This document shows, one piece after another, positions 9,491 to 21,681 of a stretch of 64,000 nucleotides of DNA. How positions within the stretch are numbered: position 1 is the stretch's first letter; each line of letters opens with the position of its first letter. The notes under the pieces were generated by a model, which worked only from the letters and a program-made list of their open reading frames with translations, was not told the origin of the DNA and did no database searches. Source of the stretch: an uncultured delta proteobacterium (GTDB lineage Bacteria; Myxococcota; Myxococcia; Myxococcales; 40CM-4-68-19); contig CAIWCD010000034.1 of the NCBI GenBank assembly GCA_903911145.1, forward strand, positions 1-64,000, read 5' to 3'. A program made the translations under genes and the position numbers.

Positions 9491-9927
9491 ATGCAGCCGC
9501 TGAAGTCGCTCACCATTACGCCAGAGCTGCTGCGCATCATCGCAGAGCTGGACGAGTTCAAGGGGCGCTGGCAGGCGCTTGGCTCACTCGCGCCTGATCG
9601 CCTTCTCTCTGGACTCGACGTCCGCTCCTTTCGCTCTCGCGATGAGCAGGAAGTCGCCGGTTACGCCGCAGCGATGGAGCTGGTGTTCTCCACTGCCGAC
9701 CATCTGACGCTGACCGAGAACCACCTCCAGGAGCTGCACGGCGTTCTCCGCTCGACGAAGAGCTTTTGCAGCTCGCTCGCGAGCATGGACGGCTGACGTT
9801 GGCTGCAGCGGTGAAGCTCACGCGTGGGAACCGCAACACGCTCAAGCTGCATCTTCGGCAGCTCGTTCAAGCAGGGCGCTTGAAGCTTCGCGGACAAGGG
9901 CCCGCGTCCTGGTACGAGCTGGTTTGA
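9491..9927 (+). pseudogene. decayed Fic/DOC-family protein remnant
   Basis: Fic N-terminal hallmarks (ELLRIIAELDEFKGRWQALGSLAPDRL, LSGLDVRSFRSRDEQEVAGYAAAMELV, LTENHLQELHGVL), then a frame change into the C-terminal wHTH DEELLQLAREHGRLTLAAAVKLTRGNRNTLKLHLRQLVQAGRL (9751..9927); catalytic HxFxxGNGR absent. Confidence 0.75.
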
Positions 9928-9936
9928 CCGCCTCGC

Positions 9937-10953
9937 CTACCTTCTCCCCAACTGCACCTGCGCCGCGGACCCAAGCGCCTTGCGATACCCCTCCGCTGCC
10001 TCCTCGAACGCCGCGCGCACGTCCTCGTTCAGCTCGGGATCCTTCAGCTCCTTCTCCGCCTGCGCGAGCGCCTCCTGGATCACCGCCTGCGCCTGCGTCT
10101 CGTCGCCCGCGGCCTGCAGGAGCCCCGCGAGATGTTCCACGTCGTCGGGCCGGAAGAACTCGTCGGTCTCCTTCGTGATCGTGCGCAGCCGCTGTGCCTG
10201 CTCGAGCGAGCCCGCGTTGTCTCCCGCGAGCTCCATCGCTTCGCTGCGCAGACGGGCCGCGCTCATCGGGTCGAGCTCCTGCTTCGCCTCGGCCTCCGCG
10301 AGCGCAGTCACTGCCTCGTTCGCGCGATGCGTGAGCGTGCGCAGCCGCGCCCAGAGCGCGTGAAACTGCGCCCAGTCGTCCTGGGCACCGTCGTCGTCAT
10401 CGCTCTCGTCGGTGTCGAAGAGGCGCGCGCTCGCCGCCCAGGCGAGAATCCCCTCGTCGATCGGCGTGCGGGTCGAGCCGTTCGAGCCGAGCTGGTGGCG
10501 GATCTCGCACAGCTCCACCGCGACCTCGAGCAGCTCGAGCACCGTCGCTTCATCGCCCTCGATCGGCTCGCCCGCATCCCGCGCGGTCTTCATCGCCGTC
10601 GTGTCGTGCGTGAGTCCGAGCAGCGCGTGCGTCAGCGCATCATCCGCCTCGCGCAGCCGTCCCGCCTCGCGCAGCACGCGGCCGAGGCCGATGTATGCGG
10701 CCGGCAGCTTCGGCTCCGAGGCGAGCACCGCGCGAAACGACGCTTCGGCCGCATCGAGATCGCCGAGCTCGGTCAGATAGATCTCGCCGAGCGCGCCGTG
10801 GGCCAGCGCCGCCGCGAGCCCGCCCTGCTTGGCGATGCGCCGCAGCACCTTGACCGCCTCCTGCGGATCGCTCTCGCGCAGGTCGTAGGCGGCGTGGCGG
10901 ATCTCCGCCAGCACGTCGGCGTCGATGTCGTTGTCGTCAATCTCGTCGGACAT
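9937..10953 (-). CDS. TPR-repeat protein
   Basis: TPR-like helices (ALGEIYLTELGDLDAAEASFRAVLASEPKLPAAYIGLGRVLREAGRLREADDAL). Confidence 0.7.
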   Translation of the reverse strand: MSDEIDDNDIDADVLAEIRHAAYDLRESDPQEAVKVLRRIAKQGGLAAALAHGALGEIYLTELGDLDAAEASFRAVLASEPKLPAAYIGLGRVLREAGRLREADDALTHALLGLTHDTTAMKTARDAGEPIEGDEATVLELLEVAVELCEIRHQLGSNGSTRTPIDEGILAWAASARLFDTDESDDDDGAQDDWAQFHALWARLRTLTHRANEAVTALAEAEAKQELDPMSAARLRSEAMELAGDNAGSLEQAQRLRTITKETDEFFRPDDVEHLAGLLQAAGDETQAQAVIQEALAQAEKELKDPELNEDVRAAFEEAAEGYRKALGSAAQVQLGRR

Positions 10954-11063
10954 CTGCCCAACTTACTGCATCGCGCGCGCTGGATCGCTGCAGATTCAGC
11001 TTCCCGCGGGCCACCGTCCAAGCGTCTTGCACCCGAGGGAGGTGGAGGGATAGAACGCGCGTA

Positions 11064-13609
<2,546 letters not shown>

Positions 13610-13620
13610 GGTGCCTGAAG

Positions 13621-14436
13621 ATGCGCGTTGGCTCAATTGAGATTGGTCCCGGCAGGCCGCTCGCGCTGATCGCGGGCCCGTGCGTGATCGAGGGCGAAGA
13701 GTTCGCGATGCGGCATGCAGAGCGGCTGCGCGCGATCGCGGCCCGCCACGGATTGCCGCTGATCTTCAAGTCGAGCTTCGACAAGGCCAATCGTACATCG
13801 GGCAAGAGCTATCGCGGGCCGGGCATTGACGAAGGTTTGCGCATCCTCGCGCGCGTGAAGCGGGAGCTGTCTCTTCCTGTGCTCACCGATGTGCACGACG
13901 AGCGCCAGGTCGCGCCAGCAGCGGCTGTCGTCGATGTGCTGCAGATCCCCGCGTTCCTCTGCCGGCAGACCGATCTGCTCCTCGCGGCGGGCGCGAGCGG
14001 CTGCGCGGTGAACGTGAAGAAGGGCCAGTTCCTCGCGCCGGCCGAGATGAAGAACGCCGTCGCGAAGCTCGCCGAGGGTGGCTGCAGCAACGTGCTCATC
14101 ACCGAGCGCGGCAGCTCGTTCGGCTACAACAACCTCGTCGTCGATATGCGCGGCCTCGTCGAGATGCGCGCGTTCGCTCCGGTCTGCTTCGATGCGACGC
14201 ACAGCGTGCAGCGGCCCGGCGCAGGCGCTGGGGGCACGACCACGGGCGGAGATCGGACACTCGCTCCGCCTCTCGCGAGAGCTGCCTGCGCGGTGGGCAT
14301 CGATGCGCTCTTCTGCGAGGTGCACGAGTCGCCGGAGACGGCGAAGAGCGATGGTCCCAACTCGCTCACCTTCGAGATGTGGGACCAGCTCCTTTCTGAC
14401 GTGACGAAGATTCGCGCTGCGCTCTCGCATGGCTAG
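13621..14436 (+). CDS. kdsA: 2-dehydro-3-deoxyphosphooctonate aldolase
   Basis: LIAGPCVIEGEE; IFKSSFDKANRTS; LTDVHDERQ. Confidence 0.95.
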   Translation: MRVGSIEIGPGRPLALIAGPCVIEGEEFAMRHAERLRAIAARHGLPLIFKSSFDKANRTSGKSYRGPGIDEGLRILARVKRELSLPVLTDVHDERQVAPAAAVVDVLQIPAFLCRQTDLLLAAGASGCAVNVKKGQFLAPAEMKNAVAKLAEGGCSNVLITERGSSFGYNNLVVDMRGLVEMRAFAPVCFDATHSVQRPGAGAGGTTTGGDRTLAPPLARAACAVGIDALFCEVHESPETAKSDGPNSLTFEMWDQLLSDVTKIRAALSHG

Positions 14437-15043
14437 CCGACGTCAAGACGCGCGTTCGCGCGCGCCAGCGAAGAAGACACGATCGCGCGCAAAGCCGCTC
14501 CAGAAGCGGACGCGCGCGATTCTGGAGATCGCGAAGATCAAGCTGCTCGTGCTCGATGTCGACGGCACGCTCACCGACGGGCGCCTCTACTATGGAGCCG
14601 AGGGCGAGGCGTTCAAGGCGTTCGACGTGCGCGACGGCCACGGGCTGCGTCTGCTGCGCATCTGCGCAAACGTGCGGCTCGCAGTGCTCACGGGTCGGCG
14701 CGCCGATCTGATTCGCGTGCGGTGCAAAGAACTCGGCATCGAGCGCATCGTCGAGAAGTCGCGCGCGAAGGGCGAGGCGATCGCGGCGCTCTGCGCGGAG
14801 ATGGGCGTCTCTCTCGAAGCGACCTGCTTCATGGGCGACGACGTGAATGATCTTCCGGCGCTCGCCCGCGTCGGCCTCGCCGCCTGCCCGGCCGATGCTG
14901 CGCCGGAGGTGCGCGCGGTCTGCTCGTTCATCGCGCGCGCAAACGGTGGTCGCGGAGCCGTGCGCGAGCTGTGCGAGGCGATCTTGCGCGCGACGGTGGG
15001 CTGGCCTCCGCGCGAACCGCCCGAGAGCGCGTTCGCGACATGA
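14429..15043 (+). CDS. kdsC: HAD phosphatase, KDO-8-phosphate phosphatase
   Basis: KLLVLDVDGTLTDGRLYYG; CFMGDDVNDLPALARVG; adjacent to kdsA. Confidence 0.88.
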   Translation: MASRRQDARSRAPAKKTRSRAKPLQKRTRAILEIAKIKLLVLDVDGTLTDGRLYYGAEGEAFKAFDVRDGHGLRLLRICANVRLAVLTGRRADLIRVRCKELGIERIVEKSRAKGEAIAALCAEMGVSLEATCFMGDDVNDLPALARVGLAACPADAAPEVRAVCSFIARANGGRGAVRELCEAILRATVGWPPREPPESAFAT

Positions 15044-15996
15044 GTCGGGTTCCGCTCTTCAAGCGTTTCCGCCGAGAGCTGCGCGTGCGGGTGCTGCTGC
15101 TCGCGTTGCCGCTGCTTCGCCTTCTACCGATCGCGCTCGCGACCGCTCTGGGCGCGGCTGTGGGAGCGTTCGCCTATTGGGTCGTCGGGCGCGAACGACG
15201 GCTTGCGCTGGCCCATCTCGCGCTCGCGTTTCCCGAGAGGAGCGAGCGTGAACTGCGCGCGATCGCGCTCGGCTGCTTTCGCAACCTCGGCAGGGCCGCG
15301 CTCGAACTCGCCGTGATCGATCAGCTCCAGCCTCGTCTCGCGGAGCACGTGCTGTTCGGCGACAACGAACGGACGCTCTTGAAGGTGGCGCACGCAGAGG
15401 GCCACGGCGTCCTCTTCGCGAGTTGTCATCTCGGAAACTGGGAGCTGCTCGCACGCCGGATCGCACTCGAGGGATATGCGTGCGGCACCGTGGCGCGAGA
15501 AGCGCAGGACCCGCGCCTGACGCGAATTCTCGAGGAGGCGCGCAGCCGCGTCGGGCTCACGACGCTCTGGCGAGGACAGCCGGGCGTTGCGCGCGAGATG
15601 CTGCGATTGCTGCGCGCGGGCGGATTTCTCGGGCTGCTCATCGATCAGGACACGGACGTGCAGGGCTTCTTCGTCCCGTTCTTCGGACGCCTCGCGCACA
15701 CGCCGCGCGCCGTCGGTGACCTCGCGGTGCGGACGGGGGCGCCCGTGCTGCTCGGCTGCATCCATCGCGAAGGGGCGCGCCATCGCGTTGGCCTTCAGCG
15801 GATCGCAGTTCCTTCGACGGGCGATCGCGAGGCCGATGCTCGCGCGGTGACGGCCTCGGTCACCGCTGCGATCGAGGTCGAGATTCGAGCGCGACCCGAC
15901 GAGTGGGTCTGGATGCACCGTCGTTGGCGGACGCAGCCACCCGACGAATCGCGTGGCAGCGCAATTGCTTCCGAGCTCGACGAGGGCAAGAAATAA
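15040..15996 (+). CDS. LpxL/HtrB-type lipid A acyltransferase
   Basis: GVLFASCHLGNWELLARRIALEG (HX4-type acyltransferase motif); GLLIDQDTDVQGFFVPFFGR. Confidence 0.85.
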   Translation: MSRVPLFKRFRRELRVRVLLLALPLLRLLPIALATALGAAVGAFAYWVVGRERRLALAHLALAFPERSERELRAIALGCFRNLGRAALELAVIDQLQPRLAEHVLFGDNERTLLKVAHAEGHGVLFASCHLGNWELLARRIALEGYACGTVAREAQDPRLTRILEEARSRVGLTTLWRGQPGVAREMLRLLRAGGFLGLLIDQDTDVQGFFVPFFGRLAHTPRAVGDLAVRTGAPVLLGCIHREGARHRVGLQRIAVPSTGDREADARAVTASVTAAIEVEIRARPDEWVWMHRRWRTQPPDESRGSAIASELDEGKK

Positions 15997-16156
15997 GCCG
16001 CGGAGAGCAACTCGATCCGACGATCACTCCACCTCGTCAACCCAGCAGGACCGCGACATTCGCTGGCCCTTTTTTCCAACGGCGACGCGGTGTTGATTCT
16101 CATTCTCTCACGGGATTGCCGTCGACAGTGCTGGGCGCGGGTGTTACCGTCTGCAA

Positions 16157-16771
16157 ATGCGGCGCCACTCTAAACGCGCACTTCTCGCCGCTGCGGTGGT
16201 TGCATGCGCGGGGTGCACGACGAGTGGCAGGCAGCCCAGCAGCGCAGCACGGCACGCAAGTTCGATCGCGGCAGCCGACGCGGGTGTGGCGGCCGCAGAC
16301 CTCGTTCTTCGCGACGCGCAGCTCGTTCGGCTCTCGCTCGGAAAGACCATCGCAGTCGCGCGTGCGGATGAGCTGCTCTATCGCCGCGCGGGTGGGCAAT
16401 TCGAGGCGCGCAACGTTCGGGCGACGCTGCTGCCGGGACCGCAGGCGCATGCACTCGAGTCGTTCGGTGCCGTCGAAGTGAAGGCGGAACTTCTGGTTGG
16501 CGAGGAGTTGCAGGATGGTGCGCACACGACGGCGATCACCCGCGGTGAAGGGGGCGTCTCGGCGCGGGCTGCGCGCGGCGATTGGGCGCACGGCGAAAGC
16601 GTCGTGTGGAACGGAAAGAGCGGATTGCTGGTGAGCGATGCGCCGGTGACGCTCTCAGGGCCGAACTACTCGATGCGCGGCGGCTCGCTCAAGGCCAGCG
16701 CGGACGGGCAGCAGTTCGAGTTGGGTCACGGCGCGCAGGGAACGCTCTCTCGCTCGCAGGGCACGCGATGA
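16157..16771 (+). CDS. lptC: LptC-like LPS export protein, possible lipoprotein
   Basis: Position directly upstream of lptA-lptB; N-terminal signal ending ACAGC; OstA/LptC-like beta-rich sequence. Confidence 0.7.
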   Translation: MRRHSKRALLAAAVVACAGCTTSGRQPSSAARHASSIAAADAGVAAADLVLRDAQLVRLSLGKTIAVARADELLYRRAGGQFEARNVRATLLPGPQAHALESFGAVEVKAELLVGEELQDGAHTTAITRGEGGVSARAARGDWAHGESVVWNGKSGLLVSDAPVTLSGPNYSMRGGSLKASADGQQFELGHGAQGTLSRSQGTR

Positions 16772-17859
16772 TCGCGCTCGTCGCTGCCTTCGCTCCGCTC
16801 TTCGCCGCGCCCGCGGTGGGCACTGCGCACAAGGCGACGACGCTCCAGACCGCGCCCAGTGCGGTCGCGAGCAGTGCCGGACCTATCGAGTGGCACGCCG
16901 ACAAGATGCGCATGGAGTCGCGCGCGCATCACGTCTTCCTCGACGGAGACGTCCACATTTCGCGCGCCGGGTTGCTCATCCTCGGGGAGCGCGCGGTCGC
17001 GGATCTGGTCGCGCAGGAGGCCGCTCCCGCGCAGTCCGCGACGGGTGCGGCCGCGAAGAAGACGAGGCCCGATCCGGTTGCGATTCCCGGTCTGGGAGAG
17101 CAGGTGCAGCGCTTCGTCATCGATGGCGCGGTGCACGTCGAGAAAGGCGCCCGGCGCGCCGATGGTGATCACGCGGTCTACGACGCGCCTGCGCAGACGC
17201 TCACTCTGTCTGGGGCCGCGCGCAAGAGTGCCGAGCTTCCCGAGGGAAGTCCGCAGCCCGTGCTGCGCGACGAGAAGGAGACGCTCTCGGGCGAGACGAT
17301 CCTCATGCATCTCGACAGCGACGAGGTCGAGGTCGCACAGCCGCACCTGACGCTGCTGCGCTCGCAGGCTCCTGGCGCGGCCGGGAGCGCGCCTGCGGTG
17401 CCCGCGCGCGTGGAAGCGCGAACTCTGCTGATCGATCAAGAGAAGCACGTGATGCGTTTTCGCGACCAGGTCGTGCTTCATCGCGGCGACCTGACCGTCA
17501 CGGGTCCGCGGATGATTGCGCGCTCGAGCGGGGACGGCGAAATCGACGTGCTCGAGATGAACGGCGGCGTGCAGCTTCGTCGCGGGGAGCGACGCGCGAC
17601 GGGCAGGAACGCCGTCTACGACGCGAAGAAGCGCACGGTGGTGCTCACGGGGGAGCCGCGACTCTACGATCGCGGTGATGAGATGACCGCAGAGCGGATC
17701 GAGATGTCTCTCGACACGGACGAGGTCTGGGGCGACCGCGTTCACGCGCACATGCACGCCGACGCGCACCAGGGCGAGACGATGCCTGCGCCCAAAGCGG
17801 GCACGGCGGGCGCGAACGCAAAGGGCACGACGCCGACCTCGAGCGGAGGCGCGAAATGA
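16768..17859 (+). CDS. lptA: LptA/OstA-like LPS transport periplasmic protein (long form)
   Basis: ATGA overlap with lptC; repeated OstA-like segments (ADKMRMESRAHHVFLDGDVHISR..., VMRFRDQVVLHRGDLTVTGPRM...). Confidence 0.8.
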   Translation: MIALVAAFAPLFAAPAVGTAHKATTLQTAPSAVASSAGPIEWHADKMRMESRAHHVFLDGDVHISRAGLLILGERAVADLVAQEAAPAQSATGAAAKKTRPDPVAIPGLGEQVQRFVIDGAVHVEKGARRADGDHAVYDAPAQTLTLSGAARKSAELPEGSPQPVLRDEKETLSGETILMHLDSDEVEVAQPHLTLLRSQAPGAAGSAPAVPARVEARTLLIDQEKHVMRFRDQVVLHRGDLTVTGPRMIARSSGDGEIDVLEMNGGVQLRRGERRATGRNAVYDAKKRTVVLTGEPRLYDRGDEMTAERIEMSLDTDEVWGDRVHAHMHADAHQGETMPAPKAGTAGANAKGTTPTSSGGAK

Positions 17860-18620
17860 GCGGGGCCGCACCAGGCGCGGGCGGGAGCGAGATCCGTCTC
17901 TCTGCGCGTGGTCTCTGCAAGAGCTACCGCGGCCGCAAAGTTGTCGACGAAGTCTCATTTGACGTGCGGCCCGGTGAGGTCGTCGGGCTGCTCGGTCCCA
18001 ACGGCGCGGGCAAGACGACGAGCTTTCGCTGCGTGGTGGGCCTGATCGATCCCGATGGCGGACAGGTGCTGCTCGGTGATCGCGATCTGTCGGGATTGCC
18101 GCTCTACGCGCGCGCACGACTGGGCCTTGCGTATCTGCCTCAGGAGGCGTCGATCTTTCGCGCGCTCACGGTGCGCGAGAATCTGCTCCTCGTCCTCGAG
18201 ACCGTGGGCGGCGATCTCTCGCGTGCGCAGCGAGAGGCGCGGGTCGCCGAGCAGCTCGCTGAGTTTGGCCTCGCGCATCTTGCGAACGCGCGCGGCGAAA
18301 CTCTGTCCGGAGGCGAGCGGCGGCGCACCGAGATTGCGCGCCTGCTCGTCTGCAAACCGCAGTTTCTCCTCTTCGACGAGCCGTTCGCGGGCGTCGATCC
18401 GATCGCCGTGGGCGAGCTGCAGAAGCTGATCTCCCGTCTGCGCGAACGCGGACTGGGCATTCTCATCACCGACCACGCCGTGCGCGAAACGCTCTCTTCC
18501 TGCGACCGCGCGGTGCTTCTCTTCGAGGGAAAACTCCTCGTCGCAGGGACTCCTTCGGAGATCGCTGCATCCGATCGCGCGCGCGCTTTGTATCTGGGCG
18601 AACGCTTCAAGTTAGAGTGA
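17856..18620 (+). CDS. lptB: LPS export ABC transporter ATP-binding protein
   Basis: Walker A GPNGAGKTT; LSGGERRR; FDEPFAGVDPIAV. Confidence 0.95.
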   Translation: MSGAAPGAGGSEIRLSARGLCKSYRGRKVVDEVSFDVRPGEVVGLLGPNGAGKTTSFRCVVGLIDPDGGQVLLGDRDLSGLPLYARARLGLAYLPQEASIFRALTVRENLLLVLETVGGDLSRAQREARVAEQLAEFGLAHLANARGETLSGGERRRTEIARLLVCKPQFLLFDEPFAGVDPIAVGELQKLISRLRERGLGILITDHAVRETLSSCDRAVLLFEGKLLVAGTPSEIAASDRARALYLGERFKLE

Positions 18621-18633
18621 GGAAGGCAACATC

Positions 18634-20502
18634 ATGGGTCTAGAGCTCAAACAGAGCATGCGGCTTGGACAGCACCTGGTGCTGACGCCGCAGCTGCAAC
18701 AAGCCATCAAGCTGCTGCAGCTCTCGCGCCTCGAACTGGTCGATGAGATCCGGCGAGAGATGGAGCAGAACCCGCTCCTCGAGGAGCCGACCGAGACTGC
18801 GTCGAGCGAGCTCAACGAGACGCCTGCGGAGCATGGCGCGGCGATGATGGACGAGATGGGCACCTCGGAGCAGGCGCCCGAGCCGACGCGCGACGTTTCG
18901 CAGACGACGCAGGACGTGGCCAACAACGAGGTCCAGCGCAGCGACATCGACTGGGAGCAGTACCTCGACAACTACCAGACGCAGCACACCGCGCCCTCGG
19001 GTGCGGGCGGAATGTCGAGCGAGGATCTGCCGTCGCTCGAGGCGACGCTGACGCGGCCTGAAGGGCTCACGGAGCATCTGCTTGAGCAGCTGCGCGCGGC
19101 CAGGTTTGACGACGAGGAAGAGCTGATCGGCGCGATGATCATCGGCAACCTCGATCGCGATGGCTACCTCGTGCTCGATCCCGATGGGCCCACTGCACTC
19201 GAGCAGGAAGCAGCGCGCGGGCTCGATGGCACCGCACACGCGGAGGTCGGTGAGGCAAGTGACGCCGCGGCCGCGCCAGTGGCGGAGTTGCCGCCGATCG
19301 ACGCGATTCGTCCCGAAGAACTCAGCGGACTCGATGAGCTTGCGCGCGCAGAGACCGAGGTCGCCGAACTCGCTCGTGAGCTGCGCGTTTCGGGGAAGAG
19401 TTCGATCGCGCTCGATCGGGCGACCGCTGCGCTCGAGGCCACGGTTGCCGCGAAGGAGGTTTCGCAGGAGCCGAAGGAGCCGCCGAAGCGGCGCGTGCTC
19501 AAGGAGAAGGAGGGGCGCGTTGATCCGCTGATCGCGCTTGCGCTCGAGAGCAGCATTCCCGCGGCCACCGCCGACAAGGTGCTCAAGCGCATCCAGCGAT
19601 TCGATCCGATCGGCTGCGCGGCGCGCGATCTGCGGGAGTGCCTCGACGTGCAGGCCCACTTCTTCTGCAGCGAAGGCGAGGGCAAGGACGATCCCGACGC
19701 GGAGCTGTTGCCGCTGATCGTCTCGAAGCACTTGAAGAACGTCGAAGCGAAACGCTATCCGGCGATCGCGAAGGATCTGAAAGTCTCCCTCGAGGAAGTG
19801 GTCGCGACCATCAAGCTGCTCGGCCGGCTCGAGCCGAAGCCGGGGCGGCTCTTCAACGTCGAGGACGCGCAGTACATCACGCCCGACGTCTACATCCACA
19901 AGGTCGGCGACGAGTACGTCGCGCAGCTCAACGACGACGGCCTCTCGAAACTGCGCATCTCGCAGAAGTATCGCGCGGCGCTCAAAAACGGCGAGGCGCA
20001 AGGCGCTCCGGCGAAAGAGTACATCCAGGAAAAACTGCGCGCGGCGGTCTGGCTCATCCGCTCAATCCACCAGCGCCAGCGAACGATCGTGAAGGTCTGC
20101 GACAGCATCATCAAGTTCCAGCGCGACTTCCTCGACAAGGGGATCGCGCACCTCAAGCCGCTCATTCTGCGCGACGTCGCCGACGACATCGGCATGCACG
20201 AGAGCACTGTCTCGCGCGTGACGACGAACAAGTACGTGCACACGCAGCAGGGAATCTACGAGCTGAAGTTCTTCTTCAACTCGTCGATCTCGCGCGTCGG
20301 CGGCGAGGACATCGCGAGCGAAGCGGTGAAGAACCAGATCAAGCAGATCATCGCGAAGGAGCCTGCTGACAAGCCGTTCAGCGATCAGAAGATTGTCGAG
20401 ATCCTTCGATCGCAAAACGTTGACATCGCCCGGCGTACGGTCGCGAAATACAGGGAGGTGCTTGCAATCCTCCCGTCCAGCAAGCGGAAGCGTTACTTCT
20501 AG
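18634..20502 (+). CDS. rpoN: RNA polymerase sigma-54 factor with central insertion
   Basis: LKQSMRLGQHLVLTPQLQQAIKLLQLSRLEL; C-terminal RpoN box IARRTVAKYREVL. Confidence 0.97.
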   Translation: MGLELKQSMRLGQHLVLTPQLQQAIKLLQLSRLELVDEIRREMEQNPLLEEPTETASSELNETPAEHGAAMMDEMGTSEQAPEPTRDVSQTTQDVANNEVQRSDIDWEQYLDNYQTQHTAPSGAGGMSSEDLPSLEATLTRPEGLTEHLLEQLRAARFDDEEELIGAMIIGNLDRDGYLVLDPDGPTALEQEAARGLDGTAHAEVGEASDAAAAPVAELPPIDAIRPEELSGLDELARAETEVAELARELRVSGKSSIALDRATAALEATVAAKEVSQEPKEPPKRRVLKEKEGRVDPLIALALESSIPAATADKVLKRIQRFDPIGCAARDLRECLDVQAHFFCSEGEGKDDPDAELLPLIVSKHLKNVEAKRYPAIAKDLKVSLEEVVATIKLLGRLEPKPGRLFNVEDAQYITPDVYIHKVGDEYVAQLNDDGLSKLRISQKYRAALKNGEAQGAPAKEYIQEKLRAAVWLIRSIHQRQRTIVKVCDSIIKFQRDFLDKGIAHLKPLILRDVADDIGMHESTVSRVTTNKYVHTQQGIYELKFFFNSSISRVGGEDIASEAVKNQIKQIIAKEPADKPFSDQKIVEILRSQNVDIARRTVAKYREVLAILPSSKRKRYF

Positions 20503-20542
20503 AGAACGTCGCAGTCGAAAATCACGCCACGGAGGTCGCACG

Positions 20543-21121
20543 ATGAAGGTCGACATCACCTTCCGGAACATGTTCGCCACAGATGCACTGCGCAACCACG
20601 TCCAGGACAAGCTCGACAAGGTCGTCGAGAAGTACCTCGACAAAGTTTCGGAGGCGCACGTCACGCTCTCGCTTGAGCGCTATCTCCACCACGCCGACAT
20701 CAATCTCCACGCGGGCCATTTCCATCTGCGCGGCAAGGAGAAGTGCGAGGACATGTACGCGTCGATCGACAAGGCGGTCGACAAGATCGAGCGGCAGTTG
20801 AAGAAGTACAAGGAGCGGCTGCGCAGCCACCGGCCCGCGCACATCCACGCGAGCGAGCCGGTGCGCGTGCGCTACGAGGTGCTTGAGTCGAAGGGCATCG
20901 AGGGCGTGGAACCGGACGTCATCAGCACCAACGAATTCCTCGCCAAGCCGATGAATGTCGAGGAGGCGCTGATGCAGATGGACCTGCTCAACAACGACTT
21001 CCTCGTCTTCACGCGGCCGGAGACGCCGTCCGATGTGAGCGTGGTCTACCGTCGCAAGGACGGAAACTTCGGGCTCATCCAGGCGGGCAACGAGGTTGCG
21101 ATTCCGGCGCCGGCGAAGTAA
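20543..21121 (+). CDS. hpf: ribosome hibernation-promoting factor, long form
   Basis: MKVDITFRNMFATDALRNHVQDKLDKV and C-terminal dimerisation domain; downstream of rpoN. Confidence 0.93.
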   Translation: MKVDITFRNMFATDALRNHVQDKLDKVVEKYLDKVSEAHVTLSLERYLHHADINLHAGHFHLRGKEKCEDMYASIDKAVDKIERQLKKYKERLRSHRPAHIHASEPVRVRYEVLESKGIEGVEPDVISTNEFLAKPMNVEEALMQMDLLNNDFLVFTRPETPSDVSVVYRRKDGNFGLIQAGNEVAIPAPAK

Positions 21122-21172
21122 GTCGCGCGCGTTCTGGATTTGACCTGTGCGGTTCGGGTGTAGAGAGGCGAC

Positions 21173-21631
21173 ATGAAGATCGCAGAGTTTTTGCGCGAGG
21201 ATCTGATCCTCGACAACCTCACCGCCCAGGACAAGGCGGGCGCGCTGGCAGAACTCTGCGGCGCGCTCGCTCGTGTGCATGGTCTTGATGCGAGCAAGCT
21301 CACCGACGTTCTGCTCGAGCGCGAGAAGCTTGGCTCGACCGGCATCGGCGAGGGCGTTGCGATCCCGCATGGGAAGTTCGCGAGCGTGCCGGGCCTCATC
21401 GCGGCGTTCGGGCGCAGCAAGGCGGGCGTCGATTTCCAGGCGATCGATGGCAAGCCGACGCATCTGTTCTTTGCGCTCTTCGCTCCGGAGAATTCGGCCG
21501 GGGTGCACTTGAAGGCGCTCGCCCGCATCTCGCGCCTGTTCCGCAACGCGAGCCTGCGAGGGGCGATCCTCGACGCGCCTGATGCGCATGGGATCTTCCA
21601 GCTCATCTCGGACGAAGACGCGAAGTTCTAG
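21173..21631 (+). CDS. ptsN: PTS IIA-like nitrogen regulatory protein
   Basis: LLEREKLGSTGIGEGVAIPHGKF (EIIA active-site His). Confidence 0.93.
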   Translation: MKIAEFLREDLILDNLTAQDKAGALAELCGALARVHGLDASKLTDVLLEREKLGSTGIGEGVAIPHGKFASVPGLIAAFGRSKAGVDFQAIDGKPTHLFFALFAPENSAGVHLKALARISRLFRNASLRGAILDAPDAHGIFQLISDEDAKF

Positions 21632-21681
21632 CGCGGCACCAGGATGCGCAAAGCCGCGCCCAGAAAGGGCGCGCGCGATCT

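Noticed and set aside
8907-9561. ORFs encoding (GEPTTRL)n, (RPDDRGS)n and (GSPDRVV)n heptad repeats on both strands
   Set aside because: By-product of a 21-bp tandem repeat (multiple of 3, stop-free in several frames); no evidence of coding selection
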